A stretch of 64,000 bases of DNA from contig NMRA01000925.1 of the NCBI GenBank assembly GCA_002633005.1, forward strand, positions 33,457 through 97,456, given 5' to 3'. The position numbers were made by a program, and so were the translations under genes. Source of the stretch: Phoronis australis (taxonomy: Eukaryota > Phoronida > Phoronidae). Of this stretch, positions 13,501 to 25,015 are shown one piece after another. Each line of letters opens with the position of its first letter. Position 1 is the first letter of the stretch. The notes beneath the pieces are model-generated. The model worked only from the letters and a program-made list of their open reading frames with translations. It had not been told where the DNA came from and made no database searches.

Positions 13501-16500
13501 CAAAACTGAGTTGTTTGTTTGCCATCCAGGTGCATACAGAGCACGTGACTGCTCACGCCCCTACCTTCACAGCAAGGTGTAACCATGCAGTTGGCCGAGG
13601 TGCAAAGTCTGATCCACGGGAACTGAATTTGAACTCCTACCATTGTAGTGAAGCGTGTCGAGTATATTTTTGGGGAACCCTCTATGAGTGTGTCTGTAGG
13701 CAAAGAAGGCGTGCCAAGCATTTCACATTTATTTTATATTTGTTTTGAAAAACAATACGTTTTGTTTACCCTCAGATTTGGTATGACCCAGAGGACGTAT
13801 ACAAAGCCTGGGACTATTTCATAAGAGCTGCATCTTCTGAGAATTCATTGACTGCAAGCTCGCTGTTCCAGTGAGTAATGATTCGTCATGCAACAATAGG
13901 TGGCACTGCTTCTAACATGTGATGTAGCCACAAGATGGTATCAGTATTATGCCCAGAGACCCTGGTTTTCCACAATAAGAGGAATCAGGGTCTGTTTCAT
14001 GAAAGTGAATTAAGACTTGAGACAAAAATTTGTTCTTAAGCTTCCGCATCACAGTTACAAATTAAAGGTTTAGTCACGTTATGTTTAGTAAAACACAGAC
14101 TAGAAATAATTGATGCAAATTATGTCTCACTGCTAGAAACAATGGGTATATTCTAAGAGACTGTTCATGTATTTTGACTTTTGAGGCTCACTTTTTCTTC
14201 ATCTTTTCATTTTGTAAGAGGGTTGCTTTGTCGTACATGCACCGAAAGCACGTGCCAGTGGACCCCTGTTTTCAACTTTCAACTTAGGTGCACTCAAGTG
14301 TCTAATGTTGTTTTCTGTGACACTGTTTACATGTCACCAAGTTATCTGTGATGTCACCGCATATTTACGAGCCAACAACTGTCCCACAATGCATTTGAAA
14401 AATAGCATCAGCACTACCAAGAGAGTGGGATTTGCAGTAGATGAAATGTTAGCTTTAAATTACTTAGTAAGTTACAAATTCCCATCATCTTTGGGAGACA
14501 TTTTCTCGCGCCAGTTACTGTTCCCATGACGTGTATTAATTGTCGTGGCAACAACTGAATCCGTTGTAAATGGCCAAGGCTAACATCTTGTTTTAACGTT
14601 CACTTTCATTGAGCAAACACAAGTGACAGACACAAATTGTGTTTGATAGAGTTTGGCATTGTCTTTGTTCAGTGAATGAGAATGCTCTTCCAAGATGCAG
14701 TCCTATTTGCAGGCAGTTTGTGTCACTCTGTTGTTAATTGGAGAGTAAAAACATGGCAGGGGAACAGTAATTAGCATGGAAAAAACATTTTTCCAAGATA
14801 ACCACTTATCCATATTTTGGTAAAGGTATTCTTAAAAGTACTATTTTCATCTTTATGTCCTGTTTTGGTGCCTTGGTGGCTTTAAGGCCGCCACAGGAGA
14901 ATACTTCTGTCATGGATTCTGTGCTTGTTGGTTATGCAGAATTTTATGGAAGGCTATGGTAACTCATTTCACTCTCAGTAGATCTTCTCTGTGTCTCTCT
15001 TGATCTTCCTTTTTTATCTGAGCTTCACACGAATTGTCTGTTCCGGTATTTAGATAATGGGTAGGCTTTAACTTGTTACATTATTTGTCCATCGGGTTAA
15101 TGCCCTGTATTGGCGAAATGCCCAACTCATTACTGAACAGCTCAACATTCTTCATCAAGGGAGTTGTTTGACTGTGCAATGGTGGATGTTATTTTAAAAT
15201 CTAACACGGAGACCAGGGGCCCATCCAAGAAAACTGACTTATCTTAAATTTCAGTCAATTTTAAGATAAAACTTAAATTTGTCTTAAGTCCATTTCAAGA
15301 AAGAGATTTTAAGTTTGACTTTAGTTTTTACTTAAGTTTTGTCTTAATTTTGACTATTTTACAGGATGTGGAAGTTTCAAAGTTTTGGAAGTTGAGACAA
15401 ATCATGGACATAAGTCAATAATGAACTTAAGCTAGATTCTTTGAACGGGCCCCAGAATTATAAGTGGCAGAGAAGTAACCATACTGTAATGTATTATGGT
15501 ATAATCCTTGTCTTACTTAACACACAGTATGGCAGAGAAGGGAAATTTATTTTGTCATCATAAATAAAGATTATGAATATGTAAATCTTAAACCGGCGTG
15601 GAAGTATAGATCATAAAGTTAACATTTTTAAGTCTGGTCACTTTATGTGGCCAAAAGGTGGCGTGCAGACCAGATTTAAAAATGGTTGCATTTTAATCTG
15701 TTGTTAGCTTAGTTTTACTCTGCAGATGTCATAAAACTTGATCAAAGTTTCCATTGTTTACAGGTAGATTAGCAAAAAATGACAATTTTGCGAATATTTT
15801 TCGAGCAAAAGAAATCAATAATTGCCGTATACTGTATTGTGGCAACTGAAGTTTGAATACTCTTTGCTTTGATGTATACCTGTTTTGAAGCTGTGGGAAT
15901 TCATGTCGACATAAGACGAGGAATACTATCAAATGTTAAATATTGCATAACGACCTTTCCCAATCACTCTAGAGACCCTATTCTTTAATTTGTCTGAATG
16001 CACATGTGGTATAAGATGCGTGAAATATGCGTGATTTACCGTTAATTAATATTTAAAACTCTTGTCATTATGTGTGTTACAGGCATGATTTGATTGATGT
16101 TACCAGACAGTGTCTACAGTTGCTGGGTTACGATATGTACAAAGTCATTGTCAAGGCTTACAACACAAAGAATCTGAAAGCCCTTGCGTGAGTAAAAATG
16201 TAAAGCATTGAGAGAAGTTTGGCTTGTGACTATGGGCCCCGTTCCAAGAAACTTACATAAGTTCATTTTTTACTTAAGTCTAAGAATTTTCCAAATAGTT
16301 GATCATTAAGTTAAACATACTTTTGCAGCCATGGTTATCATTTCCCATGGAATGTAGGGTTCTCCCAAAATGAACAGTGTCGGGAACTGTCAGACTGTCA
16401 AAAAACGAGCCTTTGTGGGTGTTTGCAGTCAATTATCATGTCATTCAGTTGGTTTAGATACTAGGCATTTTCATGTTGTTTTTAGGAATTTATTTGCGTC

Positions 16501-18098
16501 TTGGCAAACACTCATCACAGACTATTTTATGAGATGCGTTTTCCGTTATTAGCTAGGCCTTGTTTCAGAACATTATGTCCGAGCTTATCTTCTGTGTGCC
16601 AGATAGGTAAATAATGCGTCTTTTCTAATATTTACCTTTGAGCTTATAGTTAGAATTCCTTATAGTAAAAAAAATCTTTTTGCACCTGTATAGTCTTTTT
16701 AAAATGTCCTAATATAATTATGCTTTCTTGCGCTTTCTGGGCTTATCTCCAATTATTGTACATTATGTTTTTCATAAAGAAAGTTCTTTTAAGAACGTGT
16801 TATTTGTTATGGTTTTAATTAAATAATGTGAGCACAGCCCCAGAAATTGATTTAAAAAATTTGCATTACGGTATATCCTGGTTCTCACTGACCCCCTTGC
16901 ACACGTTCACTAGTAAGACCGAGCTCAGAGAAATAGGAGACACCTTTGTGCAATGCTGGAATGTCAGCCAGTGAAGCCAGGATTTGAACCCAGGTCTCTC
17001 ATGGGGGAGTCCAGAGCTCTAACCACAGAGCCACACTGTCTTCTCTGTGTTATGGTCAACTGCAGTGTTGTAACAGCAGAATTTTGACTGTGGAGTTGGT
17101 ATTGGCCAGCTCAATTCTCGTTCGTCTGATTTCACATGTTGTTCCTTTGCCAATGAAACGAAATGAAAAACTTATAGAGAAATCCTGCTCCATTTCAGTG
17201 ACATCACTACGAGATTTCTTGAACTTCTTGGAGATGTGGAGGACATTCTGGCGAGTGGGGAAAATTTCCTGCTTGGAAAATGGCTGGCAAATGCGAAGGC
17301 ATGGGGAAGAAACGAAATGGAACGACGTCAGTACGAGTACAACGCTCGCATGCAGATAACACTCTGGGGTCCAGACGGAGAGGTACATTGAGACAGTATT
17401 CACAAGTTTTTTATCAATCAGTTTATCGACAATAGTAGACCAGGTTTATGTAAAACGGTTTGAAAATACTCTTCGTTTGGGTGGTCTGTTTGCTCATTCC
17501 ACTAAAGCTGCTTCAGTTTATGACACAAGTCAAAAATAACTTTCTGGAAATTTTTACTTTAAGTTTGTTTTTATGCGCCACATATTTATATGTTGGTGCA
17601 TATTGTCGTCATCTCTGTCTGGGTGTCCAGCGTCCGCTGCTGTATCTTTTAAATCCCTTGCAGGATTGTAAGGAAATTTGGCATGTGTGTTCCTATGGTG
17701 CTCATGATGGATGACGACAAGTTTCAGACCGATCTGAATACCCCTGTGCCCCCCTAGTGACAATTTTAGTTTTTTACTTTTGCCTCTATTTTCGGAGTTC
17801 TTTATGGATTTTCATGAAATTCGGCTAATGGGTTTTTAATAAGAAGGCGATAATTTCAGTCCATTTGCTGATGGATTTTACACCACCTTGTGGCCATTTT
17901 TTGTTATTTTTGCGTCCATTTCCTTCCGTTGACCTCTCTATCTGCCACGCCGCTCAAAGGATCATTATGAAAATGTATAGGTGTGTTCCTGATGGGATAA
18001 GTCCATTATCGTCGTTTCCATCATCACCTCCCTTATCATCGTTGTCATCATTATTGTCATCATCTCCACTATCATCATTACCTCTAACATCATCGCTT

Positions 18099-18135
<37 letters not shown>

Positions 18136-21100
18136 CCAAGTCATATTCTTTGTGGCCATCATCATATTCACAACCACCACCATCATGGACATCATCACTT
18201 TCTTCACCTTCATCTGTTCATAAAATCGTCTTCATCATGACCATCATCACCATCATTTTGATTGTTGGCTTCCCTCTTAGTTGCAGTCGTATGTTACATC
18301 CTGTCGTTGAGAACTGGTCTTGACTGGACAATATAGTCCGACTATCAGTTGTGTGATTTTCTTTTGAGGATGTTTTATGTAAACGAAAAGTCTTAAATAA
18401 GGCGAATTTCATGAGACACAATCGAGTACTTACAATAAATTGAACGTTTTTGTCCTTCGATGGCTGTCATCTTCCTCATTATGATGGTTAGGTGAACTTG
18501 CAATCACGTGATGAAGTTGCCGCCTTGGGTTACGTAATGCCATGTCATCAAGAGAGGGTACTGACCTATGTTATGATTAATGGCCTTGTTGCCCAGTTTC
18601 CTTATAGATAGGCTTAAGTTTTTTCTCTGTGTATCTCTATATTTTGGCCTATTTATTCGTAGCAAATTGAATCTCTCTGTTTTTATAGATCGTTGATTAC
18701 GCTGCCAAGCAGTGGTCTGGTATGGTTAAAAGGTAAGACTTTCTCATTTTGATAGATTCAGATTTTTAACCCTTAGTTAACCATGATCCCAACATGCATT
18801 ATGGGCGCTTAGAGAATTTGATTTAAAAATCCCTTTTTTGCTTGCTTATGGCATGAATTGAATTTCCTCAAGCGAAAAAATAATAGTTAGCAGTGATGTC
18901 AATGAAGATTTAACACCCGTTGCAGCACCACCTGTTGGTTGGGTCATGTTTTGAGGTAGAACCATTTGTTTTGGTTAACATTCCTGATAAGAAAACGCAC
19001 CAAATCGAGTTCATTTATTGCTTCAGCAGGAAGATTCTCTGCCACTAATTTGACTTATTCCAGCTTGAAGTTTGCAATTCCGGCTTGACGTAATTAGCAC
19101 CGAGTGGGTCTTTAAGAAAGGGGACAGCTTGGTCAAATGTCAAAGTTAAGAAAGGAACAGGTTTTCAAGGATGCTTTAAATGCAGATTGGTCTGAATGGC
19201 TGGTACATCTTAGATGATACACGGTGCACTTTCCAGTTACACCTTTTCTGACCTTTTGACCTTTGCTACTTATTAAAGGGACATTACACTCGTATTTTCT
19301 GCCTCAAAACAAGTTTCGATTTGGGCCACTTACTGTATTATAAAGTTGTTCTTGTCTTGATGTTTCTTAATCAGTTTAGAAGTGATTTCTGAGCTCAGAA
19401 AGAAGTGACAGTTCCTTATTTCTTCGTGCCAAGCTAATGACATTGCTGGTCACACCGTGACATGAACTTTTATGAACTGGGTCTGAATAGTGAATTGCAG
19501 TTCTTTCCAACTCCAGAAATCACCAAGGAACAATTTGAGACCACTCGTAAACTGTTAGTTACCCAAATTGGAACTTGTTTTTTGATGGAAAGCATAGGTT
19601 TATTGTCGCTTTAAATATTACTGTGAAGCCCCACTAACACTGCTTGTATGTTTCAGTTACTACAAACCACGATGGAAGCTGTTCTTTACAATGTTGACGT
19701 TGTCTTTAATCAAGGTATGTCATCTTAATTATGCATCATGTGTTGTTAGTTTAATGCACATCACAGAAGGCAGCTTCCATCTAGCATCTAGCTGCACAGC
19801 AATGCTCTCATTTTGTGAGGTCACACGCTGATGTAGAATGTGTTCTCATTATGTTATCGGAATAGATTTAATGCAAAAAGTTGGTCACCAAGGCTGCGAG
19901 CAACTTTAGCTTATGGAACGGAATCAATGAATTCTGTCCCATAATTCAACATTCTAACCTCACTGACCAATCACTTGAATTAATGGCGGCCATTTTGCTA
20001 AGGCTCCGAGCATACTCTCGAAACACTCGCCTTTCACTCGCATGATTCTTCACGGTGTTGCTTGATTTTCGCTATATTCTTGCATGTACAGAAGACATCC
20101 CATCATGCAAGTGGTTGTGGGTGTCATTTGACTGTTGAAATGCTTGCAGTTATTTTGGCAAGATGGTTGCCACACTAGCGCCTCACAGTGAGTCTCCAAC
20201 TTTCCATTCGCCGGTGTTGTACGAGTAAAAATTTTTATTTTATCGTTGAGCAGTTTTCCTACATAAGCATTTATACACCACTTGAGTGAATTTCCTAATC
20301 TCATTTCTTTCTAAATCATGGACAAGACCCAAATTTGAGGAAAATTGCAATTTTTTAGTGTCTGAAATTTGAGATATTGTACCTGAGTTTTTGATTGGCT
20401 AGTTAATTTCCATTTTTCCATTTTTCTATTTGACATTCCAGGAAGTTCCATTCAACCAGACTGAATTTAACCAGGCAGCATTCTCTACTGTTGAGCAGCC
20501 ATTTGTCCTTAACAGATCAGCATATCCAGTGACACCTATTGGTAAGTACAGAAGGCGTCTTAGCCCTCCTGTGTGCCATTGTATGACAGATCATACCCTG
20601 GGGATGGTTAAGGTGGTCAAACACAACGCTGCACTCTCTGACTGCAACTGACCAACGTGACTGTTGCTCATATGTACACTTTTGGCCCATTTTCACAAAT
20701 CAGTTTTAAAGAGGCAATGAACCCATGCCTTCTGCCAAATACCAGCTTTGGCATGTTGTTCCAGATTAGACATGATCTCTGGGCTCGAGAGGAACTCTTG
20801 GGCTGTTATTGTATCAGACCAGACCCATGTACTTGTTAGTCACCGTGGCTTAGTTTCAGTCGCCAACACAGTACGACCTTCAGGGGAATTCCTGGCAATT
20901 TATTGTATAAATTTTCAACGCAAATGCAATCAGGACGCTGCTTTGGAAAAGCATTACTAGACCTGTGAACAAAGTTGGTGCTTTTGTCTCCACGGTTTAT
21001 ACCAGCTTTAATGAAGTGTTTGTTAGTAACATTTTTCAAGACCATCTGGCTAAGACCAGGCATACAACCATTGAGGTAACGATGCCTGGGGAGCACGGTA

Positions 21101-24100
21101 CTCCACCATTTATTACTCACAAAATTTAATCATTTGTCAAATTTCTTTTTTGATTTCACAAATTGTCTTGTTTTTCTATGACTGTTTTTATAACAGAAAT
21201 ACGAGTTTAACCTCATGTTGTGCTGAAGAAATTCTTCATCCATTTAGCACTCAGTTTGGGGAAAGATGGAAATTTACTTTGTCAAATTTCTCCTGCAAAA
21301 AGCATTAAGAAAATTCTACTTCACTAGCAGTGTGCTTTGTGCTGTGTGGATGTCATAAACCAGCAATGGACACATCCTGGAGCACCTCAGCGCCCTCTAT
21401 CTGTCTAATTCTGTAATGTTTATTCACCATGTTGTGCATGTATAGGTCACATGTCCTACATTTGTACACTGCTGGCATGCTAATCATTATTTTGCATTAA
21501 GATTTCCGTTTGCCATTCTGATGCGAATAAAGTTTTACTGTTGCATAGCGCGCTTCAAAACGTACATACCGTAACAAATTGAAAGGTTAGTGTCAGGCAT
21601 AGATCATCCCCCACTTATCTGGCTTGGCTAAGAAGTGTGTTAATGGCCCTACCTTGTTGTAACTAGGCCAATCGTACAATGCGATTTTCTACCTCTGCTT
21701 TTATTAATATTTGTATTGTTTATTTATTTATTTATTCGTGTAAGCAAGCTTCTGGCTGATATTACAATATCTAGTAAGTTTAATCTGAATAAAAAAATGT
21801 GCAGTCAACAAAATCTAGATGTGCATTCTGATAAAATATTGATCATTTGTGGGTGCCTGGCTGTGACAGCCATGTCAGTGTGTTTTGTGGTCTTAGTTTT
21901 GTAAAGTGCTTAACTGTTCCTCACCAATGCATTAACAGTGGTATCAGGGTTTAGTAATTAGAATACTAGGGATAATAACTAAGCAAATACTGCTGTATAA
22001 TGCCTTGTCATATTGAAGTGTGAACTCTCATGAATGGTGTGACAAAGGGATGCTATCAGAAACAGTGTTATTGTGTAGTCACTTCAGAATACTTTTAAAC
22101 CGCCTCCAAATCCGTCGTCATCAGACCACTTACCAGTATGAATTTGTTCCAAAAATTGTTCTTTAGAGGTGGTTTCAGAGCTTCAAAGAACTTGCAGTTC
22201 GTTGTTTCTCGAGGCCACGCTCTAGAAGTTGGCTTGTCACTGTGTGTCGTTTTATGTGTGTGGTCTCGAGAACTAACGAGCTGCCAGTTCTTTGCAAACT
22301 CAAGAATCATTTCTTATCTGAAAAAGCAATGAGTTAAGACCAGTTTTAAATTGATAAATTGTCTGAACCAAACGTTCACTTTTTGGACGCAATGCGAGGT
22401 TGTAACGACTTTTAGTATTTTAATACTAAAATGAACATTATAAAAATATTCATTTCTTATTTATTGTGTGTTTGTCTAAGGCTGTTTTGAAAGACCAACC
22501 AAATCAATGTTGTGGCTTAATAGCTGGCAACAGTCGTGATACTTCAAATGTATTAAACGTCTCGTTTAAAATGAATTTAATATTTGGTTTGTGTTTTTAG
22601 TCCACCTTTCTTGAACCTTATTATTCCTACATTATGTACTTTATTATATATCCTGCTTGTTTAAATTTGTTTAGTGACAAGGTTTCTGAAACTGTCATTT
22701 AACTTAACACTCTTGTTCTTTATTCAAGATTTTAGTAACTCGAGTAAATATTGACTGTTTTGAATTGCAAATTTTTTTCTTGTGGACTTGATCCACTACT
22801 CAAGGTGTCCATGATTTCCGTTGTAGTAAACGTTTGCTTTCCAAAGTTTACCAAGAATCGAGTTACAGGATAACGATTGGTAAAGTTCTTGTAGTGGAAA
22901 TTGTTGCCGGTGTTGTTTATGAGGAAATTTATACGAAGTCGCAGACAATGTAAAATTCACTGTATCTTGCCTTTTGTTTTCATTCAATGTGGTATTTATT
23001 CAGTTATTTCGCGCAAAACCAACTGCTAAAACTGCCTTTTGTTTGAAGTTTTTAAAAGCTGACTACTTTCTTATCGTAATTTATAGAATGTTGATTTGTG
23101 ATCGCTGCTCAGCACAAACCGTGTAACTAATTCAGGAAATTTTTTTTCTTGACAAATTTGACAAAAATAAATTCTACTCGCTTTTGTCATATTTTGTGCT
23201 AAAATTCTAGAGCACGCCTTCATGGAATAGTTCTGCAGTAAATCCAAAATTTGATGTAGATTTTTATGCAGTATCAGCCCTTGTAGGTGCATAAAAATCT
23301 TCATATTCATTGACCGTTTTTACTGCTTGAATTAAGATTAGGAATTATGATATATTTAATTTTGTACTGTTGGCTCCTATTTTTTACTACGGATGGGCCA
23401 CATGGCACCCACGTCTATAATTCTGGAATGGACATTAGAAGGTGAAAATATGCAGCATTAGGTGGTAATTTAACACTAGTGCAGACTCATTACCGAGCAT
23501 TAAATGAGCAGTACTGCTAGGGTTGTGATGCCCAGTTTTGATCTGTGCATGCAGCGGAACATTTTGTTATCACGCTTCACAAACAACGAACGAAAGCTAT
23601 TTAAAAAAATTATTGCCTGAATACTCTTACAAAGTATTCAAAATATTGTAGTAACCACAGTCATAACACAGTGCTCCTTATCATGAGAACTAACTAAGTG
23701 GACATAAGCCCACGTTCTGCTCAAGAAGCAAACTATTGTCTTGGACCGCTTTCTGTAGATGAGAATTGATTTCTGGCATTTGTAAAGAACTGACAGTTCA
23801 TTATTCACGGCGCATAAAATGACACGACATGACAAACCAACTAGTAAAGCCTGGTCTCAGCCTATAATGAGCCGTTTTACATGAGAAAAAGTTGTCACTG
23901 TGTGAGATGTCACAGTGGGACTTACTCCACTTAAGTTGCATTTGCACGACATTAGATCGCAAACTAGATCAGCTGGAGTCGTTTGCGCAGAGACTGTCTG
24001 CGCGTGCTCTCATAAACAATAACGAACGTCCAAATAACACGGAATGCCAGCGAATCACCTGTATATATATGCTATTGCGTAAACGCATTGAAAGATTGAA

Positions 24101-24571
24101 ATATGATCCCTTTCTGCCCTGCCCCAGTTGTGTTTAGACGTATAGTTAAAACTGGGACAACTGATAGAGTGCAACTCGCTCTAACTCTCAAACCGGTGTC
24201 AAAATGGCCGCTGCAGTGCCATCTTGCTCCATGTCGGTCGTGTTTACACACACACTTGCTCCCGATCACCTGTTTCGTGTTAGTTGCTCTGGGACAGTTG
24301 TCTCCCATTTAAATGCAGCTATTATGGAACTATTGCCTTATCGTTGGTATGATTTGTTACCATGCAATAATTTTCAGCAGTGATACAGTAATCTACCAAC
24401 AATGGAGAAGAGTGTTGCTTGGAATTTTTTGTCTGAATTTTTTATAATATTTTATTCAAAGATGACTGTGTTGTGAGGATTTTGTTGATTTCGGGATTGT
24501 TTTTCATTACAGGCAACCCTTGGAAGATTTCGTCTTACCTTCATGCTAAATACAGAAGTAAACATGGTTGA
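1383..24571 (+). CDS. NAGLU: alpha-N-acetylglucosaminidase (GH89), 18 exons
   Basis: Lysosomal exoglycosidase that removes terminal alpha-linked N-acetylglucosamine during heparan sulfate breakdown. Coding exons read as 1383-1562, 3174-3628, 4053-4214, 5306-5371, 6567-6630, 7050-7120, 7811-7970, 9061-9210, 9867-10006, 11611-11683, 12954-13079, 13776-13870, 16083-16187, 17199-17382, 18689-18732, 19657-19714, 20442-20541 and 24513-24571. All introns are GT..AG and all phases agree, giving about 763 residues (human protein 743). An N-terminal signal peptide is present. Family signatures follow in order: [83 protein letters not shown] and YYKPRW. Glu327 (in FNEM) and Glu456 (in TPEG) align with human catalytic Glu316 and Glu446. 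The gene is tail-to-tail with the dynein light chain gene. The weak points are exon 2, which contains an N and extra residues, and the short final exon. Confidence 0.95.
3174..3628 (+). CDS. NAGLU: NAGLU exon 2, with an N and extra residues
   Basis: This exon encodes the N-terminal domain ([19 protein letters not shown]) and the start of the catalytic domain ([32 protein letters not shown]). An N at 3398 lies inside the reading frame. Just before it the model carries roughly 17 residues not expected from the human protein, between [10 protein letters not shown] and KFRYYENV. The extra piece may be intron or unjoined contig-end sequence retained at an assembly seam. The donor GTTGGT at 3629 is weak but restores the conserved Trp codon across the junction to exon 3. 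Confidence 0.8.
5879..6015. repeat. 5-bp microsatellite (CAGTA)n
   Basis: About 27 imperfect units of CAGTA, with variants AAGTA, GAGTA and CAGTG, lie in the NAGLU intron between exons 4 and 5. The period of five keeps several frames open, producing spurious open frames on the minus strand. Confidence 0.95.
7050..7120 (+). CDS. NAGLU: NAGLU exon 6, first catalytic glutamate
   Basis: This short exon between TATAG at 7049 and GTAAGT at 7121 encodes [19 protein letters not shown]. It aligns with human LIKEFGTDHIYGADTFNEM. The Glu in FNEM is the counterpart of human Glu316, one of the two GH89 active-site carboxylates. Confidence 0.9.
8085..8395. repeat. interspersed repeat copy (pair with 24770-25015)
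   Basis: This NAGLU intron segment shares ACATGAAATTTTATTTTCTC, then ATAACCGATAT, TAGCTACCA and ATATTTTGAAAAGT in the same order with 24770-25015 (ACAGGTGAAAATTTATTTTC, ATAATTGATAT, TAGCTACCAACAG, CTATTTTGAAAAGT). Shorter related pieces occur near 10158, 12434, 15530 and 21257. Family identity is unknown; no coding sequence is seen. Confidence 0.6.
9867..10006 (+). CDS. NAGLU: NAGLU exon 9, second catalytic glutamate
   Basis: The exon encodes [20 protein letters not shown], matching human [20 protein letters not shown]. The Glu in TPEG corresponds to human Glu446, the second active-site carboxylate. It is flanked by TTTTAG and GTAGGC. Confidence 0.9.
10714..11199. mobile_element. hAT-like non-autonomous DNA transposon
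   Basis: The element starts CAGGGCTTGGAATTTTCCGC and ends GCCATTCCAAGCCCTG, giving inverted ends CAGGGCTTGGAAT. Both flanks carry GTAATG (10708-10713 and 11200-11205), a 6-bp direct repeat. The CAGGG start resembles hAT ends, though hAT duplications are usually 8 bp. The interior is GC-richer than the surrounding intron, with repeated TTTCCGCG motifs, and encodes no recognisable transposase. It lies in the NAGLU intron between exons 9 and 10. Confidence 0.75.
15216..15453. mobile_element. MITE with GGGGCCC inverted ends
   Basis: The left end GGGGCCCATCCAAGAAAACT and the reverse complement of the right end, GGGGCCCGTTCAAAGAATCT, form imperfect terminal inverted repeats around a 238-bp body rich in CTTAAG/TTAAG motifs. 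Related copies occur at 16234 and 36074. It lies in the NAGLU intron between exons 12 and 13. Confidence 0.75.
16234..16310. mobile_element. partial copy of the GGGGCCC MITE family
   Basis: This intron segment begins GGGCCCCGTTCCAAGAAACT and continues with TTACTTAAGTCTAAG, matching the left ends of the copies at 15216 and 36074. The right end is not recognisable. Confidence 0.6.
16905..17045 (-). mobile_element. tRNA-derived SINE (minus orientation)
   Basis: On the minus strand an A-box-like TGGCTCTGTGG (17023-17033) and a perfect B box GGTTCAAATCC (16980-16990) lie in a tRNA-like head, followed by a non-tRNA tail reaching to about 16905. The acceptor and anticodon stems do not form a proper cloverleaf, so this is a SINE rather than a tRNA gene. 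It lies in NAGLU intron 13. Confidence 0.75.
17574..18000 (+). repeat. interspersed repeat copy (pair with 59080-59470)
   Basis: Shared landmarks in order with 59080-59470 are ATATTTATATGTTGGTGC, TCTGGG.ATCCA, CACC.GGTGGCCATTTTT, a CT-rich segment containing TCTGCCA, and TTCCTGATG. The copies are clearly related but diverged, and encode no protein I recognise. Confidence 0.65.
18000..18256. repeat. CAT/ATC-rich microsatellite
   Basis: The tract is dominated by CAT/ATC triplets, perfect from about 18101 to 18136 and interrupted on either side. The low complexity opens reading frames on both strands that encode only homopolymer-like peptides. It lies in the NAGLU intron between exons 14 and 15. 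Confidence 0.95.
22184..22295. mobile_element. small inverted-repeat element
   Basis: The left arm CAAAGAACTTGCAGTTCGTT, continuing through TTTCTCGAGGCCAC, is matched by a right arm whose reverse complement reads CAAAGAACTGGCAGCTCGTT and continues TTCTCGAGACCAC. The arms are about 35 bp around a roughly 40-bp centre. The same arm core recurs singly near 23790 and 26697, so it marks a dispersed family. It lies in the last NAGLU intron. Confidence 0.7.
24513..24571 (+). CDS. NAGLU: NAGLU terminal exon
   Basis: After a near 4-kb intron, TTTTCATTACAG precedes an exon reading [19 protein letters not shown] and then TGA. The phase matches the previous exon (ATT G|GTAAGT). The fit to the human C-terminus (DTVDLAKKIFLKYYPRW) is loose but the Lys/Tyr pattern and position agree. 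No clear polyadenylation signal was noted downstream. Confidence 0.7.
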
Positions 24572-24769
24572 AACTTATGGTAGAAATTTCTTTATATTGG
24601 ATGATCCCTTCGTTTGTGCATTGGACATTTTTTATTTCATCTAAATGAGTTTTCCTGGTAAAAGCACTTTTATAAACAAACACTGTTTTTTTTTCAAGCT
24701 CAATGGAAACTTTGTTGTGAAAATGATGATTATTCAGTGTCTGCAAGGACAAAAAGTTGAGTATGGTAA

Positions 24770-25015
24770 AATCTCACCAATATGGCAGACAGGTGAAAAT
24801 TTATTTTCTCATTTTTTTCATAATTGATATACAGAATCAAAATGATGTCTTGTGGTATCCAAGCTCTGTATCATAGCTACCAACAGAAACTATTTTGAAA
24901 AGTGTGGACATTAAGTTGCTACAACAATGCTTGAAGGCCTTGAAAAATGAAACAAGTGCAATTTTGGCAATTATTTTTGTCTGCTATTGGTGATGTTTTA
25001 GGCGGTCACTTGTAA
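24770..25015. repeat. interspersed repeat copy (pair with 8085-8395)
   Basis: This is the second copy of the AT-rich family in the NAGLU intron at 8085-8395, with the same ordered landmarks (GTGAAAATTTATTTTCTC, TAGCTACCA, TATTTTGAAAAGT, TTTTTGTC). It lies just downstream of the NAGLU stop codon and may be part of the 3' untranslated region. Confidence 0.6.

Noticed and set aside
17865-18323. 152-codon open frame
   Set aside because: Its composition follows the CAT/ATC microsatellite (runs of Ser and Ile); no family signature.
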